This document shows, one piece after another, positions 37,159-46,815 of a stretch of 64,000 nucleotides of DNA (the first letter of the stretch is position 1; every line of letters starts with the position of its first letter). The position numbers were made by a program, and so were the translations under genes. The stretch spans positions 558,001-622,000 of the forward strand of contig NZ_CP093310.2 of assembly GCF_022631235.3 (NCBI RefSeq). Reading direction: 5' to 3'. The notes beneath the pieces were generated by a model that ran no database searches, had not been told where the DNA came from, and saw only the letters and a program-made list of their open reading frames with translations. Source of the stretch: Psychrobacter raelei. GTDB lineage: Bacteria > Pseudomonadota > Gammaproteobacteria > Pseudomonadales > Moraxellaceae.

Positions 37159-38037
37159 TTAGCCCAGCTTATTGACTAAATGTAGGGGCAAATGCTTCAT
37201 GGCTTTACCCACCAACATCCAAGGCAGGGCAGGTACGCAAGCTTCTTCAACACCTGATTCGATCGCGGCGACTAAGGCTGTGCTGCCGGTTTGCTCATCA
37301 ACTTCAAAGGGCAGCTTAGGTGCCCCTTCATTGATTTCGGTGCGAATATAGCCAGGATAGATTGTGGTCACTTTGATAGGTAGCTTATCGGCAATCATTT
37401 CAGCGCGGATACCTTCTGCTAAGTGAGCCAGTCCTGCTTTACTGGCGGCATAAACCGTTAAGTGCTTGGGCATACCACGCATGGCGGACATACTAGATAT
37501 GGCGACTAAGTGCCCCAGGTTTTGTGCTCGGAAGATCTGCATCGCCGCTTCACACTGAGCCAGTGCTGAAATAAAGTCAATCTCTGCGGTGCGCCGGTTA
37601 ATATGAAAGCGGCCGGTACCTACTCGGCGGCCTTCACCGACACCGGCATTGACGATGACTTTATCAATTTGTCCAAACTGCGCTTGAAAGGCCTCAAATA
37701 CGCTAAATACTGCCTCATAGTCGCTCACATCCAGTGACTTAATCTCAACACGGATGCTAGGGCTGTTGGTTAGTATCTCTGCCTTTAAGGCATCAAGACG
37801 ATCTGTGCGGCGCGCACAAAGCGCTAAGTTATAGCCCAGTTTGGCAAAGTTTTTGGCCATACCTGCGCCAATACCTGAGCTGGCACCGGTGATTAAAATT
37901 GTCTTATCTTTACCGACTTGCTGCTTGGTTAACTCAGCCAAATCTTGGTTTTGTAATAAGGATTTGGTTTGTTGTGCCTTGTGCTGCAAGGTGCCCATAA
38001 TCCCTTGTTGTAGACTGCTAAATAAAGTGTGTTTCAT
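37159..38037 (-). CDS. Short-chain dehydrogenase/reductase
   Basis: A 292-residue classical SDR with TGASSGIG at residues 50-57, NAG near 130-132, SSMS near 181-184 and the catalytic YAASK at 196-200. The first 40 residues are an unusual Gln- and Lys-rich extension. It is the last gene of the minus-strand cluster (acyl-CoA dehydrogenase, kinase, phosphatase-like, SDR). In the levulinate pathway an SDR (LvaD) acts in the same module, but the substrate here is unknown. Confidence 0.88.
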   Translation of the reverse strand: MKHTLFSSLQQGIMGTLQHKAQQTKSLLQNQDLAELTKQQVGKDKTILITGASSGIGAGMAKNFAKLGYNLALCARRTDRLDALKAEILTNSPSIRVEIKSLDVSDYEAVFSVFEAFQAQFGQIDKVIVNAGVGEGRRVGTGRFHINRRTAEIDFISALAQCEAAMQIFRAQNLGHLVAISSMSAMRGMPKHLTVYAASKAGLAHLAEGIRAEMIADKLPIKVTTIYPGYIRTEINEGAPKLPFEVDEQTGSTALVAAIESGVEEACVPALPWMLVGKAMKHLPLHLVNKLG

Positions 38038-38103
38038 AGCTATCCTTGTGATTTGTTAACAATGTGTGTCGAATCATTATCTTGTGCGGCTAAGAAATAG
38101 GGC

Positions 38104-38838
38104 TTAGTGCCACGTCAGCAAATCTTGCCCCTGTTGATACAAATGACTGTGCTCGTTGAGTGACAATAACCTAAGCTTTGGCGGTGTATCAGATGGAGTA
38201 GACTTAACCACCACCGAGGTAACGCCTGTGTTAATCAGGCTGCGATTAATGCTGTAAGCGTTGGCACTGCTTTGACCGAGTAAATGGGCAGTAATGGCAG
38301 CAATCACCCCACCTGAGGTAAAAATCAAAGCAGTGTTTGCTTGCTTGTGCTGGGTAAGCTCAACCACGTGCTGCAAAGCCTGCTGCACCCGCTGATTAAA
38401 CTGTGGCCAACTTTCTAAATACTCCTCATCATGGTCGCCACTATGCCAACGCAGCATGGCTTCATTAAACAGCTCCGCCAAGCGCACTTTGGGCACAGGG
38501 GCACTGGCAATGGCCGTCAGTAGACCGACTTCAGTGCTAAACTCAGGGTTGTACTTAACAAACACATCGGTATGATTAAACTCGTTAAAGCCTTCGATCA
38601 GGGTCGGTTGAAGCTGTGCAGCATCTGGATAACCGGCTTGATAAGCGCTTAAGAAATGGGTTGCCGAGTCTTGTTGACGTGATAAGGACCCCGTTACAAT
38701 CGCATCAATTTTGCGCTGGGCTTTGGCATACTGGCTTCCTAAGCACGCCGCTTGTTTGGCGCCAAGCTCAGAGAGCTGATCGTAATTTCGTTGACCAAAG
38801 GAGGCTTGGCCGTGTCTGGCAAATAGCAAGGTAGTCAT
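38104..38838 (-). CDS. Histidine-phosphatase-family protein lacking the second catalytic His
   Basis: The N-terminal LLFARHGQASFG has the RHG motif with the phosphorylated His9. The usual C-terminal HGG motif reads TSGGVI (Ser175 in place of His), so normal two-His catalysis is doubtful. I chose the ATG at 38838 because RHG then sits at its usual place, residues 8-10; the frame extends to 38877. Length is 244 residues. It lies between the SDR and the APH-type kinase in a likely operon. Its role could be a phosphatase with a changed mechanism or a binding protein. Confidence 0.82.
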   Translation of the reverse strand: MTTLLFARHGQASFGQRNYDQLSELGAKQAACLGSQYAKAQRKIDAIVTGSLSRQQDSATHFLSAYQAGYPDAAQLQPTLIEGFNEFNHTDVFVKYNPEFSTEVGLLTAIASAPVPKVRLAELFNEAMLRWHSGDHDEEYLESWPQFNQRVQQALQHVVELTQHKQANTALIFTSGGVIAAITAHLLGQSSANAYSINRSLINTGVTSVVVKSTPSDTPPKLRLLSLNEHSHLYQQGQDLLTWH

Positions 38839-38898
38839 AAAGTCCCATATATCAAAATCAAAATAAATGTAGAGCAAGCTTTAAAGGATAAGGCAGGG

Positions 38899-40110
38899 CT
38901 ACTTTAACCACTGCTTGGCCAAAGATTGAATGGGCGCAGGCAGCTTGCCACTGTCTATTACCCGAATGGCCTCGTGCTTGGCGATAAGCTTTAAAGCGCG
39001 CGCATGAATGGCGTGGATAATAAGCCAAAAATCTTTAAAAGCGGGGTTATCAGTCTGCTTATTATAGTAACGATAGTAGATTTGCTGAGCGATACCAGCC
39101 AGACGGAACAGACCGAATACCTCATAAAAAGCCCAGTTGCTATCCGCCATGCCAGTCTTGTTCAGATAGTATGTCACCACCTCTTCTCGAGTCATCATAC
39201 CCTCTAGATGTGTGGGCTGACGGCGAGACTGACGCATGATTCTATTGTCATCTTTTTGTACCCAGTAGGCCAGCGCACTGCCTAAGTCCATGAGCGGATC
39301 GCCCAAGGTAGCCATTTCCCAGTCTAGTACCCCGATCACTTCAGTGGGGTTGTCAGGATTTAACACCACATTGTCAAAGCGCCAATCATTGTGAATCACA
39401 CAAATACGGCTGTCTTTTGGCAGATTGCGTTTGAGCCATTGACGCACTACAAAGAAGCTTGGCACATTGGGGGTCTTGGCTTTTTTATACCGCTTGTCCC
39501 AGCCGATCACCTGACGCTCGCAGTAGCCTTCACCTTTGCCCAGCGCCGTTAACTGAGGATTTTGTTTGTAGTCAATTTGATGCAGCTCGATTAAAGCATC
39601 GATGACATTGGTACATAGCGTGCGAACTTGGGCCGGCTGTAAGGTGATGGCTTTGGGCAGGTTGGCGCGTGGAATAATACCGATTAAGCGCTGCATGACA
39701 TAAAAATCGCAGCCAATCACCGAGTCATCGGTACACAAAGCAATCATTTTTGGCACGTAAGGGTAGTCATCCTGCAACGCTTGCTGCACCTTGTACTCAC
39801 GCACCATGTCATGTGCCGACTTAGCCTTAGTGCCGGCAGGTGGACGGCGTAGAATTAAGTCCATGTTGGCGTATTGCAGTCGATAGGTCCAGTTAGAGGC
39901 ACCGCCTGAAAACTGAGTAATCTGCGGCTCACCTGCTACCTCAATACCTTGGGTGCGTAGCCAATTGCTGACCGCATTACCATCTAAGGTCTCAGAAGCG
40001 CGTACTTTGCCCGCCTGATCAATCACTGAGTTTTGGGCAGTGGGCTTGGCTTCTGTTGAGGCTGTTGACTGGGAGTTTGAGGAGGTGGGAGTGGCATCTG
40101 TGGTGCTCAT
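38899..40110 (-). CDS. APH-type phosphotransferase (ACAD10/LvaA-like)
   Basis: A 403-residue protein-kinase-fold phosphotransferase. The catalytic loop HNDWRFDN is at residues 240-247 and the metal-binding DWEMATLGDP begins at 263. The N-terminal 40 residues are a Ser/Thr/Ala-rich extension. Proteins of this group in mammals (kinase domains of ACAD10/11) and in Pseudomonas (LvaA) phosphorylate 4-hydroxyacyl-CoA. The gene next to it is an acyl-CoA dehydrogenase, as in those systems. It is not expected to confer aminoglycoside resistance. Confidence 0.85.
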   Translation of the reverse strand: MSTTDATPTSSNSQSTASTEAKPTAQNSVIDQAGKVRASETLDGNAVSNWLRTQGIEVAGEPQITQFSGGASNWTYRLQYANMDLILRRPPAGTKAKSAHDMVREYKVQQALQDDYPYVPKMIALCTDDSVIGCDFYVMQRLIGIIPRANLPKAITLQPAQVRTLCTNVIDALIELHQIDYKQNPQLTALGKGEGYCERQVIGWDKRYKKAKTPNVPSFFVVRQWLKRNLPKDSRICVIHNDWRFDNVVLNPDNPTEVIGVLDWEMATLGDPLMDLGSALAYWVQKDDNRIMRQSRRQPTHLEGMMTREEVVTYYLNKTGMADSNWAFYEVFGLFRLAGIAQQIYYRYYNKQTDNPAFKDFWLIIHAIHARALKLIAKHEAIRVIDSGKLPAPIQSLAKQWLK

Positions 40111-40260
40111 AAAAAGTCCTTTTGTCTATGGCAAAGATAAAAAATTAATTGGGATAACGCAGCGGTAAAACTTAGCCCAAGCGGTAGATGACGCCGCTTG
40201 GCTGTATATTAGGTGATTAAGAACAAGGCGATTTTTTTTATGCTATAAGGTTTAGCCGAG

Positions 40261-41505
40261 CTAAGGCTTAGCTTTAGGGCGGCCGTAGCCCAATTTCTTT
40301 AATTCAAGTTTGGCAATCATGGTCTTGTGCACCTCATCGGGACCATCGGCCAAGCGTAAGCTGCGTGCTTGAGCATAGAATCTTGGGAGCATGGTGTCTT
40401 GGCTGACGCCCATACCACCGTGGATTTGCATCGCCATATCGACCACTTCTTGTAGCACCGTTGGTGCCACCACTTTGATGGCTGAGATTTCAGTTAAGGC
40501 CGCTTTTACCCCTTTTTCATCCATCTTTTGTGCGGCATAGAGGGTAAGCAGGCGAGCTTGGTCAATGCTGACTCGAGCCTCAGCAATGCGCTCCATATTA
40601 CCGCCAAGTTGCAAAATGGGTTTGCCAAAACTGGTACGGCTCATGCCACGATGAATGGCCAGCTCCAGTGACTTCTCAGCGGCGCCAATACAGCGCATAC
40701 AGTGGTGAATACGGCCAGGGCCAAGGCGACCTTGGGCAATCTCAAAACCCATGCCTGGACCGCCGATAATATTGCTTACCGGCACGCGTACATTATCGAA
40801 TACTACCTCACCATGGCCGTGCGGTGCATCATAATCACCAAACACTTGTAGCATGCGCTCAATCTTAACCCCCGCAGTGTCTAGCGGCACCAGTACCATA
40901 GAATGCTGATGATGGCGGTCTTTGCTGTCATCAGGGGTGTGAGCCATAAAAATAACAAAATCCACATCAGGATCACCGAGGCCAGATGACCACCATTTGC
41001 GGCCATTTAGCACAATATCATCACCATCAATAATGGCAGTGGCTTGCATATTGGTGGCATCACTTGAGGCTACGGCAGGCTCAGTCATACAAAATACAGA
41101 ACGGGTTTCGCCTTCCAAAAGAGGCATTAAAAAGCGCCGCTTTTGTGCCTCATTGCCATAGCGCCATAACAGCTCCATGTTTCCGCTATCAGGGGCGTTG
41201 CAGTTAAAGATATTGGGAGCAATGAGGCTACGGCCGGTCAATTCGGCGATGGGGGCGTATTCGGTCACAGACAGGCCAGCGCCTAAGATGTCATCGGGTA
41301 AAAACATATTCCAAAGCCCGGCCGCTTTCGCCTGTTTGCGCAGAGTATGATACTGCTCAGGCCACTGCCAGCTTTGCCAGTCGCCACCAGGATTTAGCTT
41401 ATGACAACGCTGCCAGAATTCATCTTCAATAGGTTCGATTTGGGTTTGGATAAACTCTTTGACACGGTTATAAAAGTCTTGTCCACGCGCACTGATGTCA
41501 GGCAT
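40261..41505 (-). CDS. Acyl-CoA dehydrogenase family protein (ACAD10/11-like)
   Basis: An FAD-dependent acyl-CoA dehydrogenase with the FCMTEPAVASSDATNM flavin and substrate segment, GRKWWSSG, and the C-terminal QIHGGMGVSQDT and LADGPDEVH motifs. The Met at 41505 is preferred because AAGGA (41513-41517) lies seven bases upstream; 41508 is also possible. Length is about 414 residues. The sequence is of the ACAD11-like branch rather than the fatty acid beta-oxidation FadE type, and its partner is the APH-type kinase. It is the first gene of the minus-strand cluster. Confidence 0.9.
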   Translation of the reverse strand: MPDISARGQDFYNRVKEFIQTQIEPIEDEFWQRCHKLNPGGDWQSWQWPEQYHTLRKQAKAAGLWNMFLPDDILGAGLSVTEYAPIAELTGRSLIAPNIFNCNAPDSGNMELLWRYGNEAQKRRFLMPLLEGETRSVFCMTEPAVASSDATNMQATAIIDGDDIVLNGRKWWSSGLGDPDVDFVIFMAHTPDDSKDRHHQHSMVLVPLDTAGVKIERMLQVFGDYDAPHGHGEVVFDNVRVPVSNIIGGPGMGFEIAQGRLGPGRIHHCMRCIGAAEKSLELAIHRGMSRTSFGKPILQLGGNMERIAEARVSIDQARLLTLYAAQKMDEKGVKAALTEISAIKVVAPTVLQEVVDMAMQIHGGMGVSQDTMLPRFYAQARSLRLADGPDEVHKTMIAKLELKKLGYGRPKAKP

Positions 41506-41696
41506 CATAAAATCCTTTTTATGTGAAAAATAGGGAGGGGATAACAAAATAAAGCCTTGAGTCTTAATACTTTATAATTGACCACTTGGTTAGTTTATCA
41601 CTAATGGCGCTATTTTTTAGAGTCACTATTGACCGGTGGGTATTTGATTGACTGCCGTTATGTTTTTCGATATATCCCTGAAAAGTGCAGGTTAGA

Positions 41697-41728
41697 TTTA
41701 TTGGCTTTGAGCGGTGTTTATTGGCTTT
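41697..41728. repeat. 12-bp direct repeats spaced 20 bp, possible operator
   Basis: TTTATTGGCTTT occurs at 41697-41708 and 41717-41728, exactly 20 bp apart start to start, about two helical turns. They are upstream of the putative ligA promoter and also about 190 bp upstream of the divergent ACAD gene. Confidence 0.75.
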
Positions 41729-41753
41729 TAGCTCGGCAGCAAAGGTGCAAAAT

Positions 41754-41762
41754 TGGTATCAT
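41754..41762 (+). promoter_or_regulatory. Putative ligA promoter (extended -10)
   Basis: TGG followed by TATCAT (41757-41762), with only a weak -35 (TCGGCA, 41733-41738). It is about 70 bp from the ligA ATG. Confidence 0.35.
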
Positions 41763-41817
41763 ATGACCACTCAAATATTTGAACCAAATGAAACATTAAG
41801 CGCAAAAATGCAATTAA

Positions 41818-43893
<2,076 letters not shown>

Positions 43894-43996
43894 CACCACA
43901 CTCATCCATTTAATAAAACAAAATGCCGAAATCAATTTAAAAACTCAATCAAATTAGTAGCACTTTAGGCGCATAAAAGCGGTATCATAATGCGGT

Positions 43997-44038
43997 GCAC
44001 GTCTGTTCTATAAACGATTATCAGACGTGCTTTTTATT
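43997..44038 (+). terminator. Terminator after ligA
   Basis: GCACGTCTG (43997-44005) pairs perfectly with CAGACGTGC (44022-44030), followed by TTTTTATT. It ends before the chosen start of the oxidoreductase gene at 44102. Confidence 0.88.
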
Positions 44039-44101
44039 ATTGAATATTCTCAACTTGTTAACCTGACAGTTCATTTAACTGGCCCAGGAAAAGGATGTTT
44101 T

Positions 44102-45367
44102 ATGCAATACGATGTTATTGTGATTGGCTCAGGAATGGTAGGCACTTCAATTGCTTGGCACCTACAAAAGAATAATTCTAAAGTGCTGGTTTTGGACAAA
44201 AAGGCGCCCGGTGAAGAGACCTCTTATGGCAATGCCGGTCTTATTCAACGAGAAGCTGTGTATCCTAAGGCTTTTCCAAGACAAATGAGTGAAATCTTAA
44301 AGGTACTGCCCAATACTCGAACGGATATTCGTTATCGCTGGTCAGCTTTGTTTAATTATCAAAGCGCTTTATATCAGTATTGGACCAACTCAACGCCCAA
44401 CAAACTGACCAAGATTGAAGATGAATGGGCCACTTTAATTGAGCATTGCACCAGTGAGCATGATGTGATGATTCAAGCGTCAGGTGCGGATGACTTAGTG
44501 CGTAAGGGTGGCTGGTTTGAAATTTACCGTACCCAAGAAAAATTCGATTACGCCATTAAACTGGCTGAAAGAGCGGCATCCAAAGGTGTTCAATATAAGC
44601 TATTAACCCCTGAAGAGCTAAAAGCATATGAGCCAAATGTTAACTTTGATGAGTTCATTGGTGGTATCCACTGGCAAAACTCTTGGCAGGTCAAAAACCC
44701 AAGCCGTTTGGTAAAAACTTATGCAAAAAGCTTTGAGGCCATGCAAGGTGAGATTAAGCAAGCCAATGTGAAGACCATCGAGCAAAATGACGAGGGTATC
44801 TGGCAAGTAACCGTTGAAAATAACTCAGGTGAGATGACCACGTATACCAGTAACCATGTGGTGATTGCAGCCGGCCCTTGGTCGACTGAGTTGACACGTC
44901 CTTTGGGCTACGATTTCCCATTGTTCCCAATGCGCGGCTACCATCAGCACTTTAAGGTAGATGAAGCCAACCGTATTGGCCACAGCTTATTTGATGCCGA
45001 AAAAGGCTATTTAATGGGGCCTATGGATCAAGGTATTCGCATCACAACGGGTGCGGAGATGACCACGCTCAATGCACCTAAGAACTTCGGTCAGCTTGAA
45101 GCGGTATTAAAAATTGCCAAAAACGTCCTGCCGTTAGAAGAAGCAGTAGAGTCAGAAGCTTGGTGCGGCTCACGTCCTTGTATGTCGGATATGAAGCCAG
45201 TCATTGGTCCTGCGGCTCGTCATCCTAATCTATGGTTTGCCTTTGGTCACGCGCATCAAGGCTTTACACTTGGCCCAGCTACTGGCCGTTTGGTACAAGA
45301 GATGATCAACGATAAGCCATTGTACGTGGATGCCACACCTTTTAGCGCACAGCGTTTTGGTAACTAA
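44102..45367 (+). CDS. FAD-dependent D-amino acid dehydrogenase-like oxidoreductase (DadA family)
   Basis: An FAD-dependent amine or amino acid oxidase of the DadA/DAO group. The dinucleotide motif VIGSGMVGTSIAWHL is at residues 6-20 and the C-terminal FAD-binding part reads GPAARHPNLWFAFGHAHQGFTLGPATGR. The ATG at 44102 has AAGGA upstream; an open frame from 44027 starts within the ligA terminator and is not used. Length is 421 residues. ridA follows after 170 bp with a terminator between. The true substrate could be a D-amino acid or an N-alkyl amino acid. Confidence 0.87.
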   Translation: MQYDVIVIGSGMVGTSIAWHLQKNNSKVLVLDKKAPGEETSYGNAGLIQREAVYPKAFPRQMSEILKVLPNTRTDIRYRWSALFNYQSALYQYWTNSTPNKLTKIEDEWATLIEHCTSEHDVMIQASGADDLVRKGGWFEIYRTQEKFDYAIKLAERAASKGVQYKLLTPEELKAYEPNVNFDEFIGGIHWQNSWQVKNPSRLVKTYAKSFEAMQGEIKQANVKTIEQNDEGIWQVTVENNSGEMTTYTSNHVVIAAGPWSTELTRPLGYDFPLFPMRGYHQHFKVDEANRIGHSLFDAEKGYLMGPMDQGIRITTGAEMTTLNAPKNFGQLEAVLKIAKNVLPLEEAVESEAWCGSRPCMSDMKPVIGPAARHPNLWFAFGHAHQGFTLGPATGRLVQEMINDKPLYVDATPFSAQRFGN

Positions 45368-45435
45368 TCATCACTTTACTGGTATTATGTTATCTATTTT
45401 AGTTAAGGTGTGATCTTTAGCTGATAGGCATGATA

Positions 45436-45484
45436 AATAAGCTGGCAGAGGGAGCCTCTCTTTGTCAGCTTATTGCCCTTTTTT
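45436..45484 (+). terminator. Terminator between the oxidoreductase and ridA
   Basis: AATAAGCTGGCA (45436-45447) pairs with TGTCAGCTTATT, with an inner GAGG/CCTC stem, followed by CCC and six T. It may attenuate rather than fully stop transcription into ridA. Confidence 0.82.
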
Positions 45485-45537
45485 AGTGATGTTGTTCAAG
45501 TTTTATAGATTAATTAACCCTAGGTGACCCTTTATTT

Positions 45538-45876
45538 ATGCAAAAATTACACAGCAACCAGCGCATGAGCAAAATTGTTATTCATAACGAGACCATCTAC
45601 TTATGTGGACAAGTAGGTAACGCTGAGGATGATATCTCTGCACAAACCTTAACCTGTTTAGAGAAGATTAAAGCACTACTAGAAGAAGTGGGTAGCGACA
45701 AATCAAAAATCTTATCTACCACAGTTTGGCTAAAAGACATGGCTGACTTTGCGGCGATGAATGCGGTATGGGATGAGTGGTTTAGCGATGTGTTGCCACC
45801 AGCTCGTGCTTGTGGCCAAGCGGCTTTAGCCCGTCCTGAGCTATTGGTCGAGATGATTGTCACTGCTGCCGTTTAA
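45538..45876 (+). CDS. RidA/YjgF family enamine/imine deaminase
   Basis: RidA hydrolyses reactive enamine or imine intermediates such as 2-iminobutanoate and 2-aminoacrylate. The 112-residue protein has the trimer core with TTVWLKDMADFAAMNAVWDEWF and PARACGQAALARPELLVEMIV, including the catalytic Arg. It lies downstream of a DadA-like oxidase, whose product is an imine. A terminator follows. Confidence 0.9.
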   Translation: MQKLHSNQRMSKIVIHNETIYLCGQVGNAEDDISAQTLTCLEKIKALLEEVGSDKSKILSTTVWLKDMADFAAMNAVWDEWFSDVLPPARACGQAALARPELLVEMIVTAAV

Positions 45877-45903
45877 AGGTACTGAAGGTATCAAATAGCC
45901 ATA

Positions 45904-45934
45904 AAAAAAGACAGCCAATTGGCTGTCTTTTTTT
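45904..45934 (+). terminator. Terminator after ridA
   Basis: AAAAAGACAGCC pairs perfectly with GGCTGTCTTTTT around AATT, with further T. The upstream A-run could also serve the convergent 46048 gene. Confidence 0.92.
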
Positions 45935-46024
45935 ATGGGCGATTATGGGCAATGACTTAGAGGGGGTTTGCTCACAGTGACCTTGATAAGAAGCCCCTTT
46001 TATACCGTATAAGCTCTGAGCACA

Positions 46025-46052
46025 GCCCAAGACTTAATGCCCAAGACTTAAT
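46025..46052. repeat. Perfect 14-bp tandem duplication over a stop codon
   Basis: GCCCAAGACTTAAT occurs at 46025-46038 and 46039-46052. The stop codon of the minus-strand lipoprotein gene (46048-46050) is in one copy; the other is downstream of it. Confidence 0.93.
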
Positions 46053-46707
46053 GCGCTGCTGTGTTACTGGCAGCATCTGCCTTGCCCTCTGGGCTTGGCA
46101 TAATCTCAATAGGCAAAATCAGCCCGCGAGCGAACTGATGCTTAATCACATAGTCGTACTCGCTGGGGGTAACATTGGGGGTGGTATACACAATTAGCTT
46201 GGCATCTTTTTCTGAGTAGCTGTGTGAAACGTAGCTGTCAGCCAACTGATCCAGCAGTTTTTCTAATGGCTCATTGCTGGCCATGCCCACAGTTAGACTA
46301 TGCTGCGCCTGTTCAGGAGATATGCCAGAAAATTTGGCTTGAGCCTGAACCGCATCGCTGTCTAAAGCAAAGGGATACTTAAAGCTTTTGGGGTCGACCG
46401 CTTTCTCACCGGAATCTAGCGCACGCCAGTTAATCTCTAGAGGCTTGTCTTGAGTGGACATCATAGGCTGAGCGTCAGGGTCGTTTTGTGGCTGCTGCGC
46501 GGTTTGCTCATTATTATCAGTATTGGTGTCTGTTTTTAATTCAGTCTTTGATTCAGTGTTATCCGTAGAGGCATCGGCTTTAGTCTTGGGTGCTTGATTA
46601 CAGCCGGCAACCACCATGCTGCAACCGATAAGCATAGAGAGCAGGGCAGGCTTGAAGCGGGATATAGCGCTGCTGTAAGGCAGTAAGGTATTAAAAGAGC
46701 GGGTCAT
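46048..46707 (-). CDS. Lipoprotein of unknown function
   Basis: A 219-residue lipoprotein precursor: hydrophobic segment at 19-34 and lipobox VVAGC with Cys36. It is followed by about 50 residues rich in Thr, Asp, Lys, Asn and Gln, then a folded-looking domain from about residue 90 (EINWRALDSGEKAVDPKSFKYP and LDQLADSYVSHSYSEKDAKLIVY). I do not recognise the domain. It is 108 bp downstream of the VWA lipoprotein gene and in the same direction, so the two may act together. Confidence 0.75.
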   Translation of the reverse strand: MTRSFNTLLPYSSAISRFKPALLSMLIGCSMVVAGCNQAPKTKADASTDNTESKTELKTDTNTDNNEQTAQQPQNDPDAQPMMSTQDKPLEINWRALDSGEKAVDPKSFKYPFALDSDAVQAQAKFSGISPEQAQHSLTVGMASNEPLEKLLDQLADSYVSHSYSEKDAKLIVYTTPNVTPSEYDYVIKHQFARGLILPIEIMPSPEGKADAASNTAAH

Positions 46708-46815
46708 AAATTACATCTCAATAAGAGGGCAGGCGATGCAGCTATCTGTAGGTTATAAGGTGGATCCAATAACCACAGACAAAGGCTGGCACCTGCCAGT
46801 GTGTGTTATGGGGAA

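Noticed and set aside
38899..40110. Aminoglycoside resistance gene
   Set aside because: The fold is APH-type, but the sequence and the dehydrogenase neighbour fit the acyl-CoA kinase group.
37159..41505. Horizontal transfer of the acyl-CoA cluster
   Set aside because: I saw no integrase, repeats, tRNA or clear composition change at its ends. Similar gene sets are known in other Moraxellaceae.
44027..44101. An extended start for the DadA-like gene
   Set aside because: It begins inside the ligA terminator stem and would add 25 residues before the FAD motif; the ATG at 44102 has a ribosome site.
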